This document shows positions 53,001-62,342 of a stretch of DNA of 64,000 nt, piece by piece. How positions within the stretch are numbered: the first letter of the stretch is position 1; every line of letters starts with the position of its first letter. The translations under genes were made by a program, and so were the position numbers. Under the pieces are notes generated by a model. That model had not been told where the DNA came from. It saw only the letters and a program-made list of their open reading frames with translations, and did not search any database. Source of the stretch: Colwellia marinimaniae (lineage in GTDB: Bacteria; Pseudomonadota; Gammaproteobacteria; Enterobacterales; Alteromonadaceae). The stretch lies in assembly GCF_002207865.1 (NCBI RefSeq), contig NZ_BDQM01000012.1, forward strand, positions 1 to 64,000, given 5' to 3'.

Positions 53001-54932
53001 TGTATTGCCATTGGTGATATGGCGGGTGATGTGTTTGGTAATGGTATGTTATTGTCAAAACATATTCGCTTACAAGCTGCGTTTAACCACATGCATATCT
53101 TTATTGACCCAAATCCTGAAACCGCGAGTTCCTTTGTCGAGCGTGAACGTTTATTTAATTTACCTGGTTGTACTTGGGACGATTACAATAAAGAACTTAT
53201 TTCCAAAGGTGGTGGTATTTTCAGTCGCCATGTGAAATCAATCAAGCTAACGCCTGAAATTAAGAAAATGATCGGCACGCAAAAACAAAGCATGGCACCC
53301 ACTGACTTGATGCAAGCCATTTTATCTATGAAGGTAGACCTACTTTGGAATGGTGGTATAGGAACCTATGTTAAAGCGACTAAAGAAACACATTTAGAAG
53401 TAGGTGACCGAGCTAACGATACCTTACGTATTAACGGTGTCGATCTTCAGGCCAAGGTAGTCGGTGAGGGTGGTAATTTAGGTTTCACCCAATTAGGCCG
53501 TATTGAATATGCTGCCAATGGTGGCCGTATTAATACCGATGCGGTTGATAATGCCGGTGGTGTTGATTGCTCGGATAATGAAGTAAACATTAAGATATTA
53601 CTCAATACCTTAGTTCAAAATGGTGATTTAACCATTAAGCAACGTAATAAGCTACTTCATGATATGACTGAAGACGTAGGTAAAATTGTTATTGAGGATT
53701 GTTATCGCCAAACACATTCATTGTCTATCACGGCAATGCGTGGTGCTAGCCAATTAAAAGAGCAAGTTCGCTTTATTCATGAGCTGGAAAGAGCGGGCAA
53801 ACTAAATCGCGCGCTAGAGTTTATTCCTGATGACGAAGAAATTGCTGATAGATTAGCACAAGGTAAAGGTTTAACCCGTCCTGAACTTTCAGTCTTGCTT
53901 GCCTACAGTAAAATGGTTCTTAAAGATGATTTAGTTCATGTGGAAATTACAGATAACCCTTACCACAACAGTTTATTGATTGAAGCTTTCCCTAAGCAGT
54001 TACGTGAACTCTATCAAGATGAAATGCAACAGCATCCATTACGTGCACAAATTATAGCAACCAAACTTGCCAACAAAATTGGTAATGATATGGGCTTTAA
54101 CTTTGTCAATCGTATGCAAGAAGAAACCGGTGCTAGTATTGCCGAGATTGCTAATTGTTATACCATCGCCAGTGCAGTCTTTGAGTTAGATGACTTTTGG
54201 CAGAAAATTGAAGTTTTAAATAATCAAATATCTACGGCTATTCAAACTGAAATGTTGTTTCAATACCGCAGAACGGTACGTCGAGTAACTCGTTGGTTCT
54301 TGCGTCATCGTAACAAGTCGCTGTCAATTGCTGAATCCATTGCCTTGTATCAACCTACGTTTACCATTATGTCAGAAAAACTCTTTAGTTTTATGATCAG
54401 TGATGAAGTTGAATCCATAGCAAGGGTTGCTAGTGATCTAGTTGATGCGGGTGTACCTAAAGTGGTTGCTACTCGTATTTCTCAGTTAAGCACTCTATTC
54501 TCGACCATGGATATTGCAGAAATTGCTCAGGAAAATAACTGTACGGTTGAGCATGCCGCAATTTTATACTTCGCACTAGGTGCACGTTTAGAGTTACATT
54601 GGTTCTTAGATCAAATTACTCGCCAACCCGTGGCAAATCACTGGCAAGCACTTGCTCGTTCTTCCTTTAGAGAAGAATTAGATTGGCAGCAACGTTCACT
54701 AACTTCAGTGGTATTACGTTGCCAATGTGATTCCCAGTTTACTGATTTAGATCAGTTGCTTACTGAGTGGATTGACGTTAATGAGCAACCTTTGGGACGC
54801 TGGAAACATATTTTAGCTGATTTTAAAGTAGGCCAGTCGCACGATTTTGCTAAATTCTCAGTAGCATTGCGTGAATTAATGTTATTGAGCCTTAATTGCC
54901 AACCGGTTTTAGCGAAAGAAAATCTAAAATAA
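50055..54932 (+). CDS. gdhB: NAD-specific glutamate dehydrogenase, large (180 kDa) type
   Basis: 1625 residues, the size of the L_180 GDH family. N-terminal ACT-like and helical regulatory modules (about 1-700) precede the catalytic domain: GGKVARGGLRWSDRSEDFRT, GAKGGFVCKQLP (substrate Lys), AIGDMAGDVFGNGMLLSKHI and KVVGEGGNLGFTQLGRIEYA (NAD-binding and Rossmann portion). A long C-terminal helical domain (about 1200-1625) follows. It oxidatively deaminates glutamate to 2-oxoglutarate with NAD, allowing amino acids to serve as carbon source. The frame is intact throughout. Confidence 0.95.
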   Translation: MALVNGSPSVILSNVAKLIQQKVDEKTAPLVEKFAHLLYGNMSSLDLDHRNESDMYGAALSLWSSLNEHKDNAPIIHVFNPSVSKNGWKSSHTIIEVIIQDMPFLVDSIRIALNRLGLSPHLMLNAPLKIIRDKNLEVIELAPIIDNQLVASSEETIFLIEIDRQTTDEELSSIKNTLLSVVEDIRLTVSDWQPMLSCLKRVIDDVSKAKLPGTKADKEDTLSFLNWLAANNFTLMGYRSYDVKAVKGDISLEANVESSLGLMKNSPGNKSRLVSSLSATGREVALGPNHLILTKTNSNSRVHRPAQLDYIGIKRFDDKGVVIGEERFIGLFGSAYYTNSALDLPLISSKVMDVCKSSPFAKGTHNYKTLINILETYPRDEILQSSVAELLHNVTGILQMQERDYTGLFVRRDAFDRFYSCMVYVPRERYNTKLRIETQNLLKEVFNSDEDVEFTTFFSESVHARTHYIVRVNSTKADIDVKEIEKNLNEAARNWDDKLMSALGANRGESAAKALGRKYIKFPQAYKDEVLPGSAIVDIEKLENITNEKDLEMLFYQPLEEKTGSRFVKLKLFHKGEPIHLSDVLPMLENFGLRVIGERPYAIKTSDGETYWILDFSMYLTGEGKFDVYKVRTLFQDAFVKVWHGDLEDDGFNRLILGAGIEGRAVSILRAFAKYERQIGGRFSQSYIENTFSRYPEIAQLLIDLFTLRFDPKSKATESAKEKANNKLLAEIESSLDNVANLDDDRIIRRFVEMIMATIRTNYFQADPIKGDKSYISFKILPGKISEMPQPVPKFEIFVYSPQIEGVHLRGGKVARGGLRWSDRSEDFRTEVLGLVKAQQVKNTIIVPVGAKGGFVCKQLPDGTREEIFEAGKECYRTFIRALLDITDNIVAGEVVPPKDVVRLDGDDAYLVVAADKGTATFSDIANGIAEEYNFWLGDAFASGGSVGYDHKAMGITAKGAWESVKRHFREMDIDCQTTDFTCIAIGDMAGDVFGNGMLLSKHIRLQAAFNHMHIFIDPNPETASSFVERERLFNLPGCTWDDYNKELISKGGGIFSRHVKSIKLTPEIKKMIGTQKQSMAPTDLMQAILSMKVDLLWNGGIGTYVKATKETHLEVGDRANDTLRINGVDLQAKVVGEGGNLGFTQLGRIEYAANGGRINTDAVDNAGGVDCSDNEVNIKILLNTLVQNGDLTIKQRNKLLHDMTEDVGKIVIEDCYRQTHSLSITAMRGASQLKEQVRFIHELERAGKLNRALEFIPDDEEIADRLAQGKGLTRPELSVLLAYSKMVLKDDLVHVEITDNPYHNSLLIEAFPKQLRELYQDEMQQHPLRAQIIATKLANKIGNDMGFNFVNRMQEETGASIAEIANCYTIASAVFELDDFWQKIEVLNNQISTAIQTEMLFQYRRTVRRVTRWFLRHRNKSLSIAESIALYQPTFTIMSEKLFSFMISDEVESIARVASDLVDAGVPKVVATRISQLSTLFSTMDIAEIAQENNCTVEHAAILYFALGARLELHWFLDQITRQPVANHWQALARSSFREELDWQQRSLTSVVLRCQCDSQFTDLDQLLTEWIDVNEQPLGRWKHILADFKVGQSHDFAKFSVALRELMLLSLNCQPVLAKENLK

Positions 54933-54994
54933 CCGTGCACTAAGTTTATTTTGCTCAAACAGAGCTAGCATATTGTAATGCTCGCTTTAACTGA

Positions 54995-55027
54995 TAAAAT
55001 CCTCGCCCAGCGGGGATTTTTTATTTT
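54995..55027 (+). terminator. Rho-independent terminator after gdhB
   Basis: AAAATCC-TCGC and GCG-GGGATTTT form a stem around CCA, followed by a T-rich tract. Confidence 0.7.
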
Positions 55028-55050
55028 AATAATTTACAAGCCGAGGCACT

Positions 55051-56061
55051 ATGTTTTATCCAGCCATTCGTAAAGTACTTTTTCAGTTTGACGCTGAAAC
55101 CATCCATGAGTTGACTATAAAAGGCTTAAAAAGCACGGGAAAATCACCTTTAAATATTTTTTATAAGCAACAAGTAGCAGATAAACCGGTAACCGTTATG
55201 GGGATAAAATTTCCTAATCCCCTTGGTTTAGCGGCCGGTCTTGATAAAAATGGTGAGTGTATTAATGCTTTCGCTGCTATGGGCTTTGGTTTTATTGAAG
55301 TAGGCACAGTAACACCTCGTCCACAGCCGGGTAATGATAAACCACGTATCTTTAGATTACCTCAAGCCAACGCGATTATTAATCGTATGGGCTTTAACAA
55401 TAAAGGTGTTGATTACCTAGTATCACAAGTACAAGCGGCTAATTTTAAAGGTGTTTTAGGCATCAATATTGGTAAAAATAAAGATACCCCAGAAGAAAAT
55501 GCGAAAGATGACTACCTTTACTGCATGCGTAAGGTTTATGACTTAGCGACTTATATTACCGTGAATATATCATCGCCTAATACCCCAGGTTTGCGCTCGC
55601 TACAATACGGTGATGCATTGAATGATTTATTGATAGTTTTGAAGGCTGAGCAGAAAATACTTGCTGATAAATACGGTAAATATATCCCGCTTACGGTTAA
55701 AATCGCGCCAGACTTATCTGAAGATGAAGTCAAATCTATCGCTAAATCATTAATTGATAACGGTATTGATGGCGTGATTGCTACTAATACTACCTTATCT
55801 CGTGATGGCGTTGAAGGTCTTGAATTTGGCGGCGAACAAGGTGGCTTAAGCGGTCAACCGGTGAAAGATAAAAGTACTCAGGTGATCAAGATATTAAGTG
55901 AAGCGCTTGATAATAAATTACCCATTATTGGTGTTGGCGGCATAGCATCGAGTGACGATGCCAATGAAAAATTAGCCGCTGGCGCAAGTTTAGTGCAAGT
56001 GTACACTGGCTTTATTTATCAAGGTCCACCGTTAGTTAAAGATATAATTAATGGTTTGTAA
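55051..56061 (+). CDS. pyrD: Dihydroorotate dehydrogenase (quinone), class 2
   Basis: 336 residues. An N-terminal membrane-associating helical pair ([20 protein letters not shown]) is diagnostic of class 2. The FMN barrel shows [39 protein letters not shown], the catalytic Ser loop in [20 protein letters not shown], and [20 protein letters not shown] at the phosphate site. It oxidises dihydroorotate to orotate, passing electrons to ubiquinone. The length matches E. coli PyrD. Confidence 0.97.
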   Translation: MFYPAIRKVLFQFDAETIHELTIKGLKSTGKSPLNIFYKQQVADKPVTVMGIKFPNPLGLAAGLDKNGECINAFAAMGFGFIEVGTVTPRPQPGNDKPRIFRLPQANAIINRMGFNNKGVDYLVSQVQAANFKGVLGINIGKNKDTPEENAKDDYLYCMRKVYDLATYITVNISSPNTPGLRSLQYGDALNDLLIVLKAEQKILADKYGKYIPLTVKIAPDLSEDEVKSIAKSLIDNGIDGVIATNTTLSRDGVEGLEFGGEQGGLSGQPVKDKSTQVIKILSEALDNKLPIIGVGGIASSDDANEKLAAGASLVQVYTGFIYQGPPLVKDIINGL

Positions 56062-56179
56062 GTGATAAAAAATAAAGTGGCACTTTGTAGTATTTAACTT
56101 TTTGTTTTTGTTTTTGTTACAAAATGCCGCTTGCTGTCAAGTGAGATTAAGCTACACTAGCCGAGTAAAAGTCTTTAAA

Positions 56180-56325
56180 TAACATGCCTATGTACATGGT
56201 TCAGGATCGTCATCCCCGTGGTGTCTTAATCGGGGATCCAGCTTCTAAAAGCAATGGATCTTCGATCAGAGACTTCGAAGATGACGTTTACAACGACGTC
56301 CTGAGCTAACTACATAGCCATGTTA
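56180..56325. repeat. 146-bp dispersed palindromic repeat
   Basis: TAACATGCCTATGTACATGG then TTCAGGATCGTC pairs with GACGTCCTGAGCTAACTACA then TAGCCATGTTA. The inner part holds CGTCATCCCCGTG and GATCTTCGATCAGAGACTTC, with further short inverted repeats. Similar inner sequence appears at 12205-12240. It forms a very long potential hairpin upstream of the cytochrome c' gene. Confidence 0.8.
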
Positions 56326-56347
56326 AATAATCATTATTAAGAGAGAT

Positions 56348-56836
56348 ATGATGTCGATAAATGTCCTGAAAAAAAGTTTATTAGCTATTACCGTGGCAAC
56401 GAGTTTAGTAGCTGCTACTGCCGTTGTGGCGCAACCAGCCAGCTCTGAAAAACATGCAATCAAAGCAACTGAGTTACGTCAATCAGTGTTCAAATTACTG
56501 GGTAGTAATATGGGTACGTTAGGCGCTATGGCGAAGGGTAAAATCCCCCTTGATGCCGTTGTTGTTGAAAAAAACGCCACTCGCATACAGCAACTATCCT
56601 TGATGATTGCCGATTATACCCGTACTGATACCTCGAAGTTTAACGTTAAAACAGAGGCATTAGCCAAAGTTTGGCAAGAAAATGATCACTTCAATAAAGA
56701 TATCGAAAAATTAACCTTAGCTTCCACTACGTTAATTGCCGCGGCAAAATCTAACGATGAAAGTGCCATTAAAAAAGCGATTGGCGGTGTTGGTAAAACT
56801 TGCGGCGGTTGTCATAATGACTTTAAGAAAGATTAA
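56348..56836 (+). CDS. Cytochrome c'
   Basis: 162 residues (ATG 56348; a second ATG follows at 56351). The signal peptide is LLAITVATSLVAATAVVAQP. The mature four-helix bundle (KATELRQSVFKLLGSNMGTL; KVWQENDHFNKDIEKLTLAS) ends in the haem-binding CGGCH at residues 152-156, the C-terminal position characteristic of cytochrome c'. Class II cytochromes c' have a five-coordinate haem that binds NO and are linked to nitric-oxide protection. The partner is unknown; a b-type cytochrome lies 3 kb downstream. Confidence 0.92.
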   Translation: MMSINVLKKSLLAITVATSLVAATAVVAQPASSEKHAIKATELRQSVFKLLGSNMGTLGAMAKGKIPLDAVVVEKNATRIQQLSLMIADYTRTDTSKFNVKTEALAKVWQENDHFNKDIEKLTLASTTLIAAAKSNDESAIKKAIGGVGKTCGGCHNDFKKD

Positions 56837-56867
56837 TTGATAGAGTTCTCTGCCCAGCTCATTTTTT

Positions 56868-56899
56868 AAAAGCCCTTGCCAGTTGCAAGGGCTTTTTTG
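56868..56899 (+). terminator. Rho-independent terminator after cytochrome c'
   Basis: AAGCCCTTGC and GCAAGGGCTT pair around CAGTT, followed by TTTT. Confidence 0.8.
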
Positions 56900-57087
56900 T
56901 GGCACTTAATAAATCAGTAAGTAACTATTTAACGGTTAAAAGTCTAATAAGGCTTTACTCGCACTAGGCTGAATTTCTCCAGTAATTAATGACTTAAACG
57001 CTAGAATTAATAAAATTTATGTATTAAACTTGTTTGGCTTAATTTTAACAATAAGTAACATTTAACAAAAAAATACAGGGATTTATC

Positions 57088-57567
57088 ATGAAAAAGTTAT
57101 TAATAGCCGCAACATTATTAGTATCAACTTCTGCACTTGCAGATGCACCGGGTAGCCAATCTTGTGGTTGGGGTAACATGCTTTTCGCGGGTCAATCTGG
57201 TACTCCTAGCCATGTGTTAGCTGCGACAACCAATAATTCAACAGGTAACAATACTTTTGGTATGACATTCGGTACTAACGGCTGTTCAACTAAAGGTACA
57301 TTGACTTACGGTGGTAAGGAAATGATTGATGTTAGCATGATTATGGATGAGTTCAGTGAAGACGTTGCTCGTGGTGATGGTGAAGCATTAACCGCCGTTG
57401 CTGTTTCTTTAGGTGTATCAGCAGCTGACCGTGCATTATTTAAGTCGACGCTACATAACAACTTCAATACATTATTCCCTTCAGAAGATGCAACTACTGA
57501 GCATGTTGTTAGCTCAATGTTCACCTTGATGAAAAATAACGAAATTTTAGCTAAATACACTGTTTAG
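57088..57567 (+). CDS. DUF3015 family periplasmic protein
   Basis: 159 residues with a signal peptide (KLLIAATLLVSTSALADAPG). Family motifs: SCGWGNMLFAGQSGTPSHVL, AATTNNSTGNNTFGMTFGTN and GCSTKGTLTYGGKEM. Two cysteines (SCGWG and NGCST) could form a disulfide. The function is unknown; it often lies beside DUF4105 genes, as here. Confidence 0.88.
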   Translation: MKKLLIAATLLVSTSALADAPGSQSCGWGNMLFAGQSGTPSHVLAATTNNSTGNNTFGMTFGTNGCSTKGTLTYGGKEMIDVSMIMDEFSEDVARGDGEALTAVAVSLGVSAADRALFKSTLHNNFNTLFPSEDATTEHVVSSMFTLMKNNEILAKYTV

Positions 57568-57586
57568 TATTTAACTTTTTTCGAAG

Positions 57587-57616
57587 ACAAAAGGCTGCTT
57601 TAAGTAGCCTTTTTTA
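57587..57616 (+). terminator. Rho-independent terminator after the DUF3015 gene
   Basis: AAAGGCTGCTT and AAGTAGCCTTTT form a stem, followed by TTAA. Confidence 0.65.
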
Positions 57617-57678
57617 ATTAGTGAATTTATATCTTCAGTCTTCATTTAACGCCAGCACATTCTTAGCAAGAAAACTCT

Positions 57679-59535
57679 ATGAACTTTAAAGCATCGCTAT
57701 TATTACCCTTATTTTTTTTATTGGCTGTGAAAGCTAATGCACAGCAACCAAATAATATTTCTCAATTGGCGCAAACAGAGCAGTGGCAAGCATTATTACA
57801 TATCAATACGCAAACAGAGGGTAGTGATATTGAAAGCTATGTTGATGACGCTAGTTTTTTTTTAGCGAACGATGGCGCAACAAATCCGATAAATGAATTA
57901 TTAGCGACGATTTCTGCTTTGAAAAATCAAAGCGAAACTCAATGTAAATTTCCGGCCAGAACCCTGTTTTTATTAGAAAATATTCAAGGGCTTGCCCAAG
58001 AAGTTAAACCCTTTGTTTGTCAGGAGTATCTAGACTGGCGTAAAAAACTCAATACCACGAGTGTAGTGTTGGTCTTTGCCTCAGCACAATTAAATAGTCC
58101 CTCCTCTATGTATGGTCACACTTTTTTTCGCTTTGACCCTGAAAATGTTGAGCAAAATTCTACTTACCTTTCTTATGCCTTGAACTTCGGCGCGACAGTG
58201 CCTGCAGGTGATGGCGGTTTTTTATATGCGGCCAGAGGATTAACCGGTGGTTACCCAGGTAAATTTGCCGCTAACCCCTACTTTGAAAAAATCAAAGAGT
58301 ATAACCGCTTGGAAAATCGTGATTTATGGGAATATAAATTAAATTTAAAGCCCGATGAAATTGATGCAATGTTAGCCCATATTTGGGAGTTACAAGGCAT
58401 TAGCTTTGAATATTATTTCTTTGATGAAAACTGCTCCTTTCGTTTGCTTGAATTACTTGATGTTGCTCGGCCCGGTTTATACCTAGCGAATAATTTTCCG
58501 GTTACCGCTATGCCACTAGATACGGTAAGGGTAGTACAAGAAGCTGATTTAATAGCGGATACTCATTACCGACCGTCAATTTTAACTGAGCTAAAAGCGC
58601 AATTAGCTATGTTAAGTGATGATGAAAATGCCTTGGCACTGGCTTTATCTAAAGATATTGAGCTATTAAATAAAGACGAATTTATCAGTTTAACAATTAA
58701 GCAGCAACAACTCATTGTTGATAGTGCTTATCGGTATTTACGTTATCAAAATACATTTAATGGCCGTGCTAAAGCCACCACGCGTCGAAGCTTTTTACTA
58801 TTGAGGCGCTTAAGCGAAAATCCAAGCAAGCTAACTATCACCATTGAACAACCAGTGCGCCCTGATCTTGGCCATAAAACGTCGATGCTGGGTGTCAGCT
58901 TTGGTCAAAACCTAGACCAAGGCTTTGTCGAATTTAAATACCGAGGCAGTTATCATGACTTACTTGACCCTATTGGCGGTTATTACCAAGGTATGTCATT
59001 AAATATGGTTAATGTCATGATCCGAGCCTATCAAGGGGGTAAGGTTAAACTCGAAAAAGCGGAGTTACTTGATATCGTCTCTTTATCAGCAAGGAATAAT
59101 TATTTTTCACCTTGGTCATGGAAAGCTAATATAAGCGTAGAGCAACAATGGACAGTTGATAAGGAAGTATTAGTCACTCAAGGCTCAGGAGGCGGCGGTG
59201 TTAGTTACCAAGTAATTGACAATACTCATGTTTTTGGCTTTGTCACCGGGCGATTAGAGTTTAATCGTAAGCTGAATAGTTTTGCCGCCGTTGCACCGGG
59301 AGTACATGTTGGCTTGTTACATTATTGGCCAAAAAGCACCTTAATGATTGAAGCCGAGCATTATCAATTTTTATTTGATCAAAGCCAACGTAGTCGGTTC
59401 AGTTTGCAACACAGTATGCAACTTAGCAATAAGGATAGCTTGAGGATTTCTGCTGACTTTCACCGTGTCGAAGGTAAGGACCATGCCCGAAATAGTTTTC
59501 AAGAATTCAAAGTGGAATATCGCCATTATTTCTAG
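57679..59535 (+). CDS. DUF4105 family periplasmic/outer-membrane protein
   Basis: 618 residues. The signal peptide is LLLPLFFLLAVKANA. The DUF4105 (Lnb N-terminal periplasmic) signatures are LNSPSSMYGHTFFRFDPENV, LTGGYPGKFAANPYFEKIKE, LWEYKLNLKPDEIDAMLAHI and YFFDENCSFRLLELLDVARP, with a conserved His and Cys. These residues suggest a papain-like (NlpC-type) active site. The C-terminal half is beta-rich and ends FQEFKVEYRHYF, like an outer-membrane barrel. The substrate is unknown. Confidence 0.85.
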   Translation: MNFKASLLLPLFFLLAVKANAQQPNNISQLAQTEQWQALLHINTQTEGSDIESYVDDASFFLANDGATNPINELLATISALKNQSETQCKFPARTLFLLENIQGLAQEVKPFVCQEYLDWRKKLNTTSVVLVFASAQLNSPSSMYGHTFFRFDPENVEQNSTYLSYALNFGATVPAGDGGFLYAARGLTGGYPGKFAANPYFEKIKEYNRLENRDLWEYKLNLKPDEIDAMLAHIWELQGISFEYYFFDENCSFRLLELLDVARPGLYLANNFPVTAMPLDTVRVVQEADLIADTHYRPSILTELKAQLAMLSDDENALALALSKDIELLNKDEFISLTIKQQQLIVDSAYRYLRYQNTFNGRAKATTRRSFLLLRRLSENPSKLTITIEQPVRPDLGHKTSMLGVSFGQNLDQGFVEFKYRGSYHDLLDPIGGYYQGMSLNMVNVMIRAYQGGKVKLEKAELLDIVSLSARNNYFSPWSWKANISVEQQWTVDKEVLVTQGSGGGGVSYQVIDNTHVFGFVTGRLEFNRKLNSFAAVAPGVHVGLLHYWPKSTLMIEAEHYQFLFDQSQRSRFSLQHSMQLSNKDSLRISADFHRVEGKDHARNSFQEFKVEYRHYF

Positions 59536-59602
59536 TGCTTGTTAATGGTTGGCGCTCTATTGCTATTATAAAATCGAGTTAAGTCAAGGGTATAAAAGCA
59601 CA

Positions 59603-59630
59603 AAAAGGTTAGCCAAGTGGCTAACCTTTT
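59603..59630. terminator. Bidirectional terminator between the DUF4105 and cytochrome b genes
   Basis: AAAAGGTTAGCC and GGCTAACCTTTT are a perfect 12-bp inverted repeat around AAGT, between convergent genes. Confidence 0.82.
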
Positions 59631-59671
59631 CATATCAACACTGCTGTATAGCGATAGCTTGTAACAAGCAT

Positions 59672-60358
59672 TTAATAGTAAAATTCTTCTAGTACCGGTG
59701 CATTGATGATAACAAGCCAATAAACAAAACCAAGACAAAAAATGGCAACAATGCCACCGAGAATAAGCTTCGAATGTGGAATAGCATCAATAGCGTTTAC
59801 TTGCTTAGCGGATTTTTTTCCGGTGATCATAGGCAATACTAAATTTTGTTTTTTTATGCACCAATAGTAAGTAATGGCCCCAAGGTGCAAAGCAATGGCG
59901 GCAATCATAAAGTCAAAGGTGTTGTGATGTAAAAAAAACATTATTTTCTCTAAATCATTACCAATACTGCCGTAGTATGGCCCGGAGGAAAAAATATCAT
60001 CATTGATAAATAAGCCGCTAACGGCTTGTAAAGTGATTAATACAATCATCAATACCACCATCAAGGCACCTAAGGGATTATGACCAGGGGTATTTTTACT
60101 CTCCTTTGCCGGGTGTAAATAGTGAATAAGCGTCTTGGGCGAGGGGATAAACTGAGCAAAGCGTGCATGTTTTGGCCCGATAATGCCCCAGAGAATGCGA
60201 AATGCGATTAAAGCTAAGGCAACGAAACCCAATTGCATATGTAGTTCAATCATTTCCCCTTCTTGCTCCGAGGTATACCAAGACGCTAGGATGGTTATGG
60301 CAAAGCTCCAATGAAAAATGCGCAAGGGTAAATCCCAAATAAGATGTTTTTCTGTCAC
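59672..60358 (-). CDS. b561-family cytochrome b (CybB-like, Ni/Fe-hydrogenase cytochrome b type)
   Basis: 228 residues with four main membrane segments plus a C-terminal one. Haem-ligand histidines are visible in PLRIFHWSFAITILASWYTS, MIELHMQLGFVALALIAFRI, FFLHHNTFDFMIAAIALHLG and the preceding ...GHNPLGALMVV. It would transfer electrons between quinols and a periplasmic or soluble partner, perhaps a c-type cytochrome. It is monocistronic, read toward the DUF4105 gene. Confidence 0.87.
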   Translation of the reverse strand: MTEKHLIWDLPLRIFHWSFAITILASWYTSEQEGEMIELHMQLGFVALALIAFRILWGIIGPKHARFAQFIPSPKTLIHYLHPAKESKNTPGHNPLGALMVVLMIVLITLQAVSGLFINDDIFSSGPYYGSIGNDLEKIMFFLHHNTFDFMIAAIALHLGAITYYWCIKKQNLVLPMITGKKSAKQVNAIDAIPHSKLILGGIVAIFCLGFVYWLVIINAPVLEEFYY

Positions 60359-60559
60359 GTAATCGCCTTTAATTGCCCGAGTGAATAGTCATTGAGGGCG
60401 CTATTTTACCCTAAGTTACTAGGTAAAGTTAAGTCGCTAAATGTTACTAATTATCATTTTTTTTGTGTTTAGTTTTGATATTTATTTTTTGTCTGTTATT
60501 GAGGCATGTTAAAGTGTACTTATTAGGGCTCAACTTAACAAAATAACCATATAAATATC

Positions 60560-62242
60560 ATGAAGAAACTTCAAGTCATTAGTGTCATTAGTGCCATTAC
60601 ATCACTGTTAATCGCTACGCCCCTTATGGCGCAGACAACCATAATAAAAAATGTCAATGGTTACACTCTCAGTGGTGAGACCTTAATAAAATTTTCTGCT
60701 ATATCTTTCACTAACGACACCATCAATAAAACATATCAACCAGGTGAAACTATTGATATAGCGAATGATGTGGTGGTTATTGATGGTCATGGTCAAACTA
60801 TGCTGCCAGGATTAATTGACGCACATGGCCACGTTCTTGGTTATGGACACAGTTTACTGCGGGTTGACTTGGTTAATAGCGCATCAGAAGCCGATGCCGT
60901 TAACCGGACCATAGTTTATGCCAAAGATAATCCTTCCTTAAGCTGGGTGCTTGGTCGAGGCTGGAATCAGGTGCAATGGCTTAATAATAGTTACCCCAGT
61001 GCTAAAAGTTTAGATAAGGCTTTTCCAGATAAGCCTGTTTGGCTCAAACGAGTTGATGGTCATGCTGGTTGGGCAAACTCTAAAGCTATGGCCTTAGCGG
61101 GGATAACTGCAGCGAGTAAAGCCCCCGCTGGCGGGGAGATAATAAGAGATGAAAAAGGCCAGCCTACTGGGGTGTTTATTGATAATGCTATGGAGTTGAT
61201 CACCGCGAGCATTGCCCCACCATCACGTAGTGAAGATAAGTTAGCTTTAACCAAAGCAATGCATTCATTGGCAAGTTTGGGATTAACCAGTGTTCATGAC
61301 GCCGGCATAGATCAAAATAATATTAACTTATATAAAGAGCTAGCCAGTGAAAATAATATGACCATTCGTATTAATGGCATGTTGTATTTACCCAGCGAAA
61401 ACTGGCAGCAACAATTAGCACAGGGCCCTTTTAAAACTCACGATGACATGTTTATTTTTAACAGTGTAAAAATTCAAGCAGATGGTGCTTTAGGCAGTAG
61501 GGGAGCCTCATTAATTAACGATTATAGCGATCATGCTGGTCATAAGGGCTTGTTATTACATGATAAGGAAACCTTACAACACTATATTGATTTTGCTATG
61601 AATGCTGGTTTTCAAGTTAACACCCATGCTATTGGTGATAATGCCAATAAATTGATATTGGACCTGTATCAGCAAGCCATTGCTAAAAGTAACACTAAGT
61701 CATTACGGCATAGAATAGAGCACGCACAAGTACTGCGCTTAGTTGATATCCCTCGCTTTGCCTCACTTAATGTTATTGCCTCAATGCAAGCGACACATGC
61801 CACTAGTGATAAAAACATGGCAGTTACTCGTCTTGGCGAACAACGTATTTTAGGTGCCTATGCATGGCGAAAGTTGCTTGATAGTAATGCTGTTATTGCT
61901 GCTGGCTCAGATTTTCCGGTAGAGTCGCCCAATCCGTTTTATGGTTTACATGCGGCCATTACTAGGCAAGATCACAACAACTCACCTCAAGGCGGTTGGT
62001 ATGGAGAGCAAAAGATGACACCAGTTGAAGCGTTGAGAAGTTTTACTCTAGATGCCGCTTATGCAGCTCATCAAGAAAAGCTAATAGGCAGCTTAGAGGC
62101 CGGTAAAAAAGCTGATTTCATTCTGCTTAGCGATGATATATTTACTATGCCAGCAAGCCAAATATGGCAAAGTCAGGTGTTACAAACCTGGGTAGCAGGT
62201 AAAAAGGTTTTTTCTTTAGCCGAGCCATCCGTAGCTAAATAG
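60560..62242 (+). CDS. Exported amidohydrolase, YtcJ-like (Amidohydro_3)
   Basis: 560 residues. The signal peptide is VISVISAITSLLIATPLMAQ. The metal-dependent hydrolase core shows MLPGLIDAHGHVLGYGHSLL (HxH), the conserved WVLGRGWNQVQW, VHDAGIDQNNINLYKELASE, NTHAIGDNANKLILDLYQQA and IAAGSDFPVESPNPFYGLHA with the catalytic Asp. YtcJ-like enzymes hydrolyse diverse amides or imides; the substrate cannot be inferred. It is a single gene, convergent with asnB. Confidence 0.9.
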   Translation: MKKLQVISVISAITSLLIATPLMAQTTIIKNVNGYTLSGETLIKFSAISFTNDTINKTYQPGETIDIANDVVVIDGHGQTMLPGLIDAHGHVLGYGHSLLRVDLVNSASEADAVNRTIVYAKDNPSLSWVLGRGWNQVQWLNNSYPSAKSLDKAFPDKPVWLKRVDGHAGWANSKAMALAGITAASKAPAGGEIIRDEKGQPTGVFIDNAMELITASIAPPSRSEDKLALTKAMHSLASLGLTSVHDAGIDQNNINLYKELASENNMTIRINGMLYLPSENWQQQLAQGPFKTHDDMFIFNSVKIQADGALGSRGASLINDYSDHAGHKGLLLHDKETLQHYIDFAMNAGFQVNTHAIGDNANKLILDLYQQAIAKSNTKSLRHRIEHAQVLRLVDIPRFASLNVIASMQATHATSDKNMAVTRLGEQRILGAYAWRKLLDSNAVIAAGSDFPVESPNPFYGLHAAITRQDHNNSPQGGWYGEQKMTPVEALRSFTLDAAYAAHQEKLIGSLEAGKKADFILLSDDIFTMPASQIWQSQVLQTWVAGKKVFSLAEPSVAK

Positions 62243-62272
62243 CATCTGCTGAATAGGCTCGATAAAAAATAC

Positions 62273-62307
62273 AAAAGCCGATATTAGCTAATATCGGCTT
62301 TTTATGA
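62273..62307. terminator. Bidirectional terminator between the amidohydrolase gene and asnB
   Basis: AAAAGCCGATATTAG and CTAATATCGGCTTTT are a perfect 15-bp inverted repeat followed by T residues, serving convergent genes. Confidence 0.88.
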
Positions 62308-62342
62308 TCTTGCTCGTTAAACAAGCGCGTTACCAACGGTTA

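Noticed and set aside
52867..53235. 122-codon ORF inside the glutamate dehydrogenase gene
   Set aside because: Out-of-frame shadow of a conserved catalytic domain.
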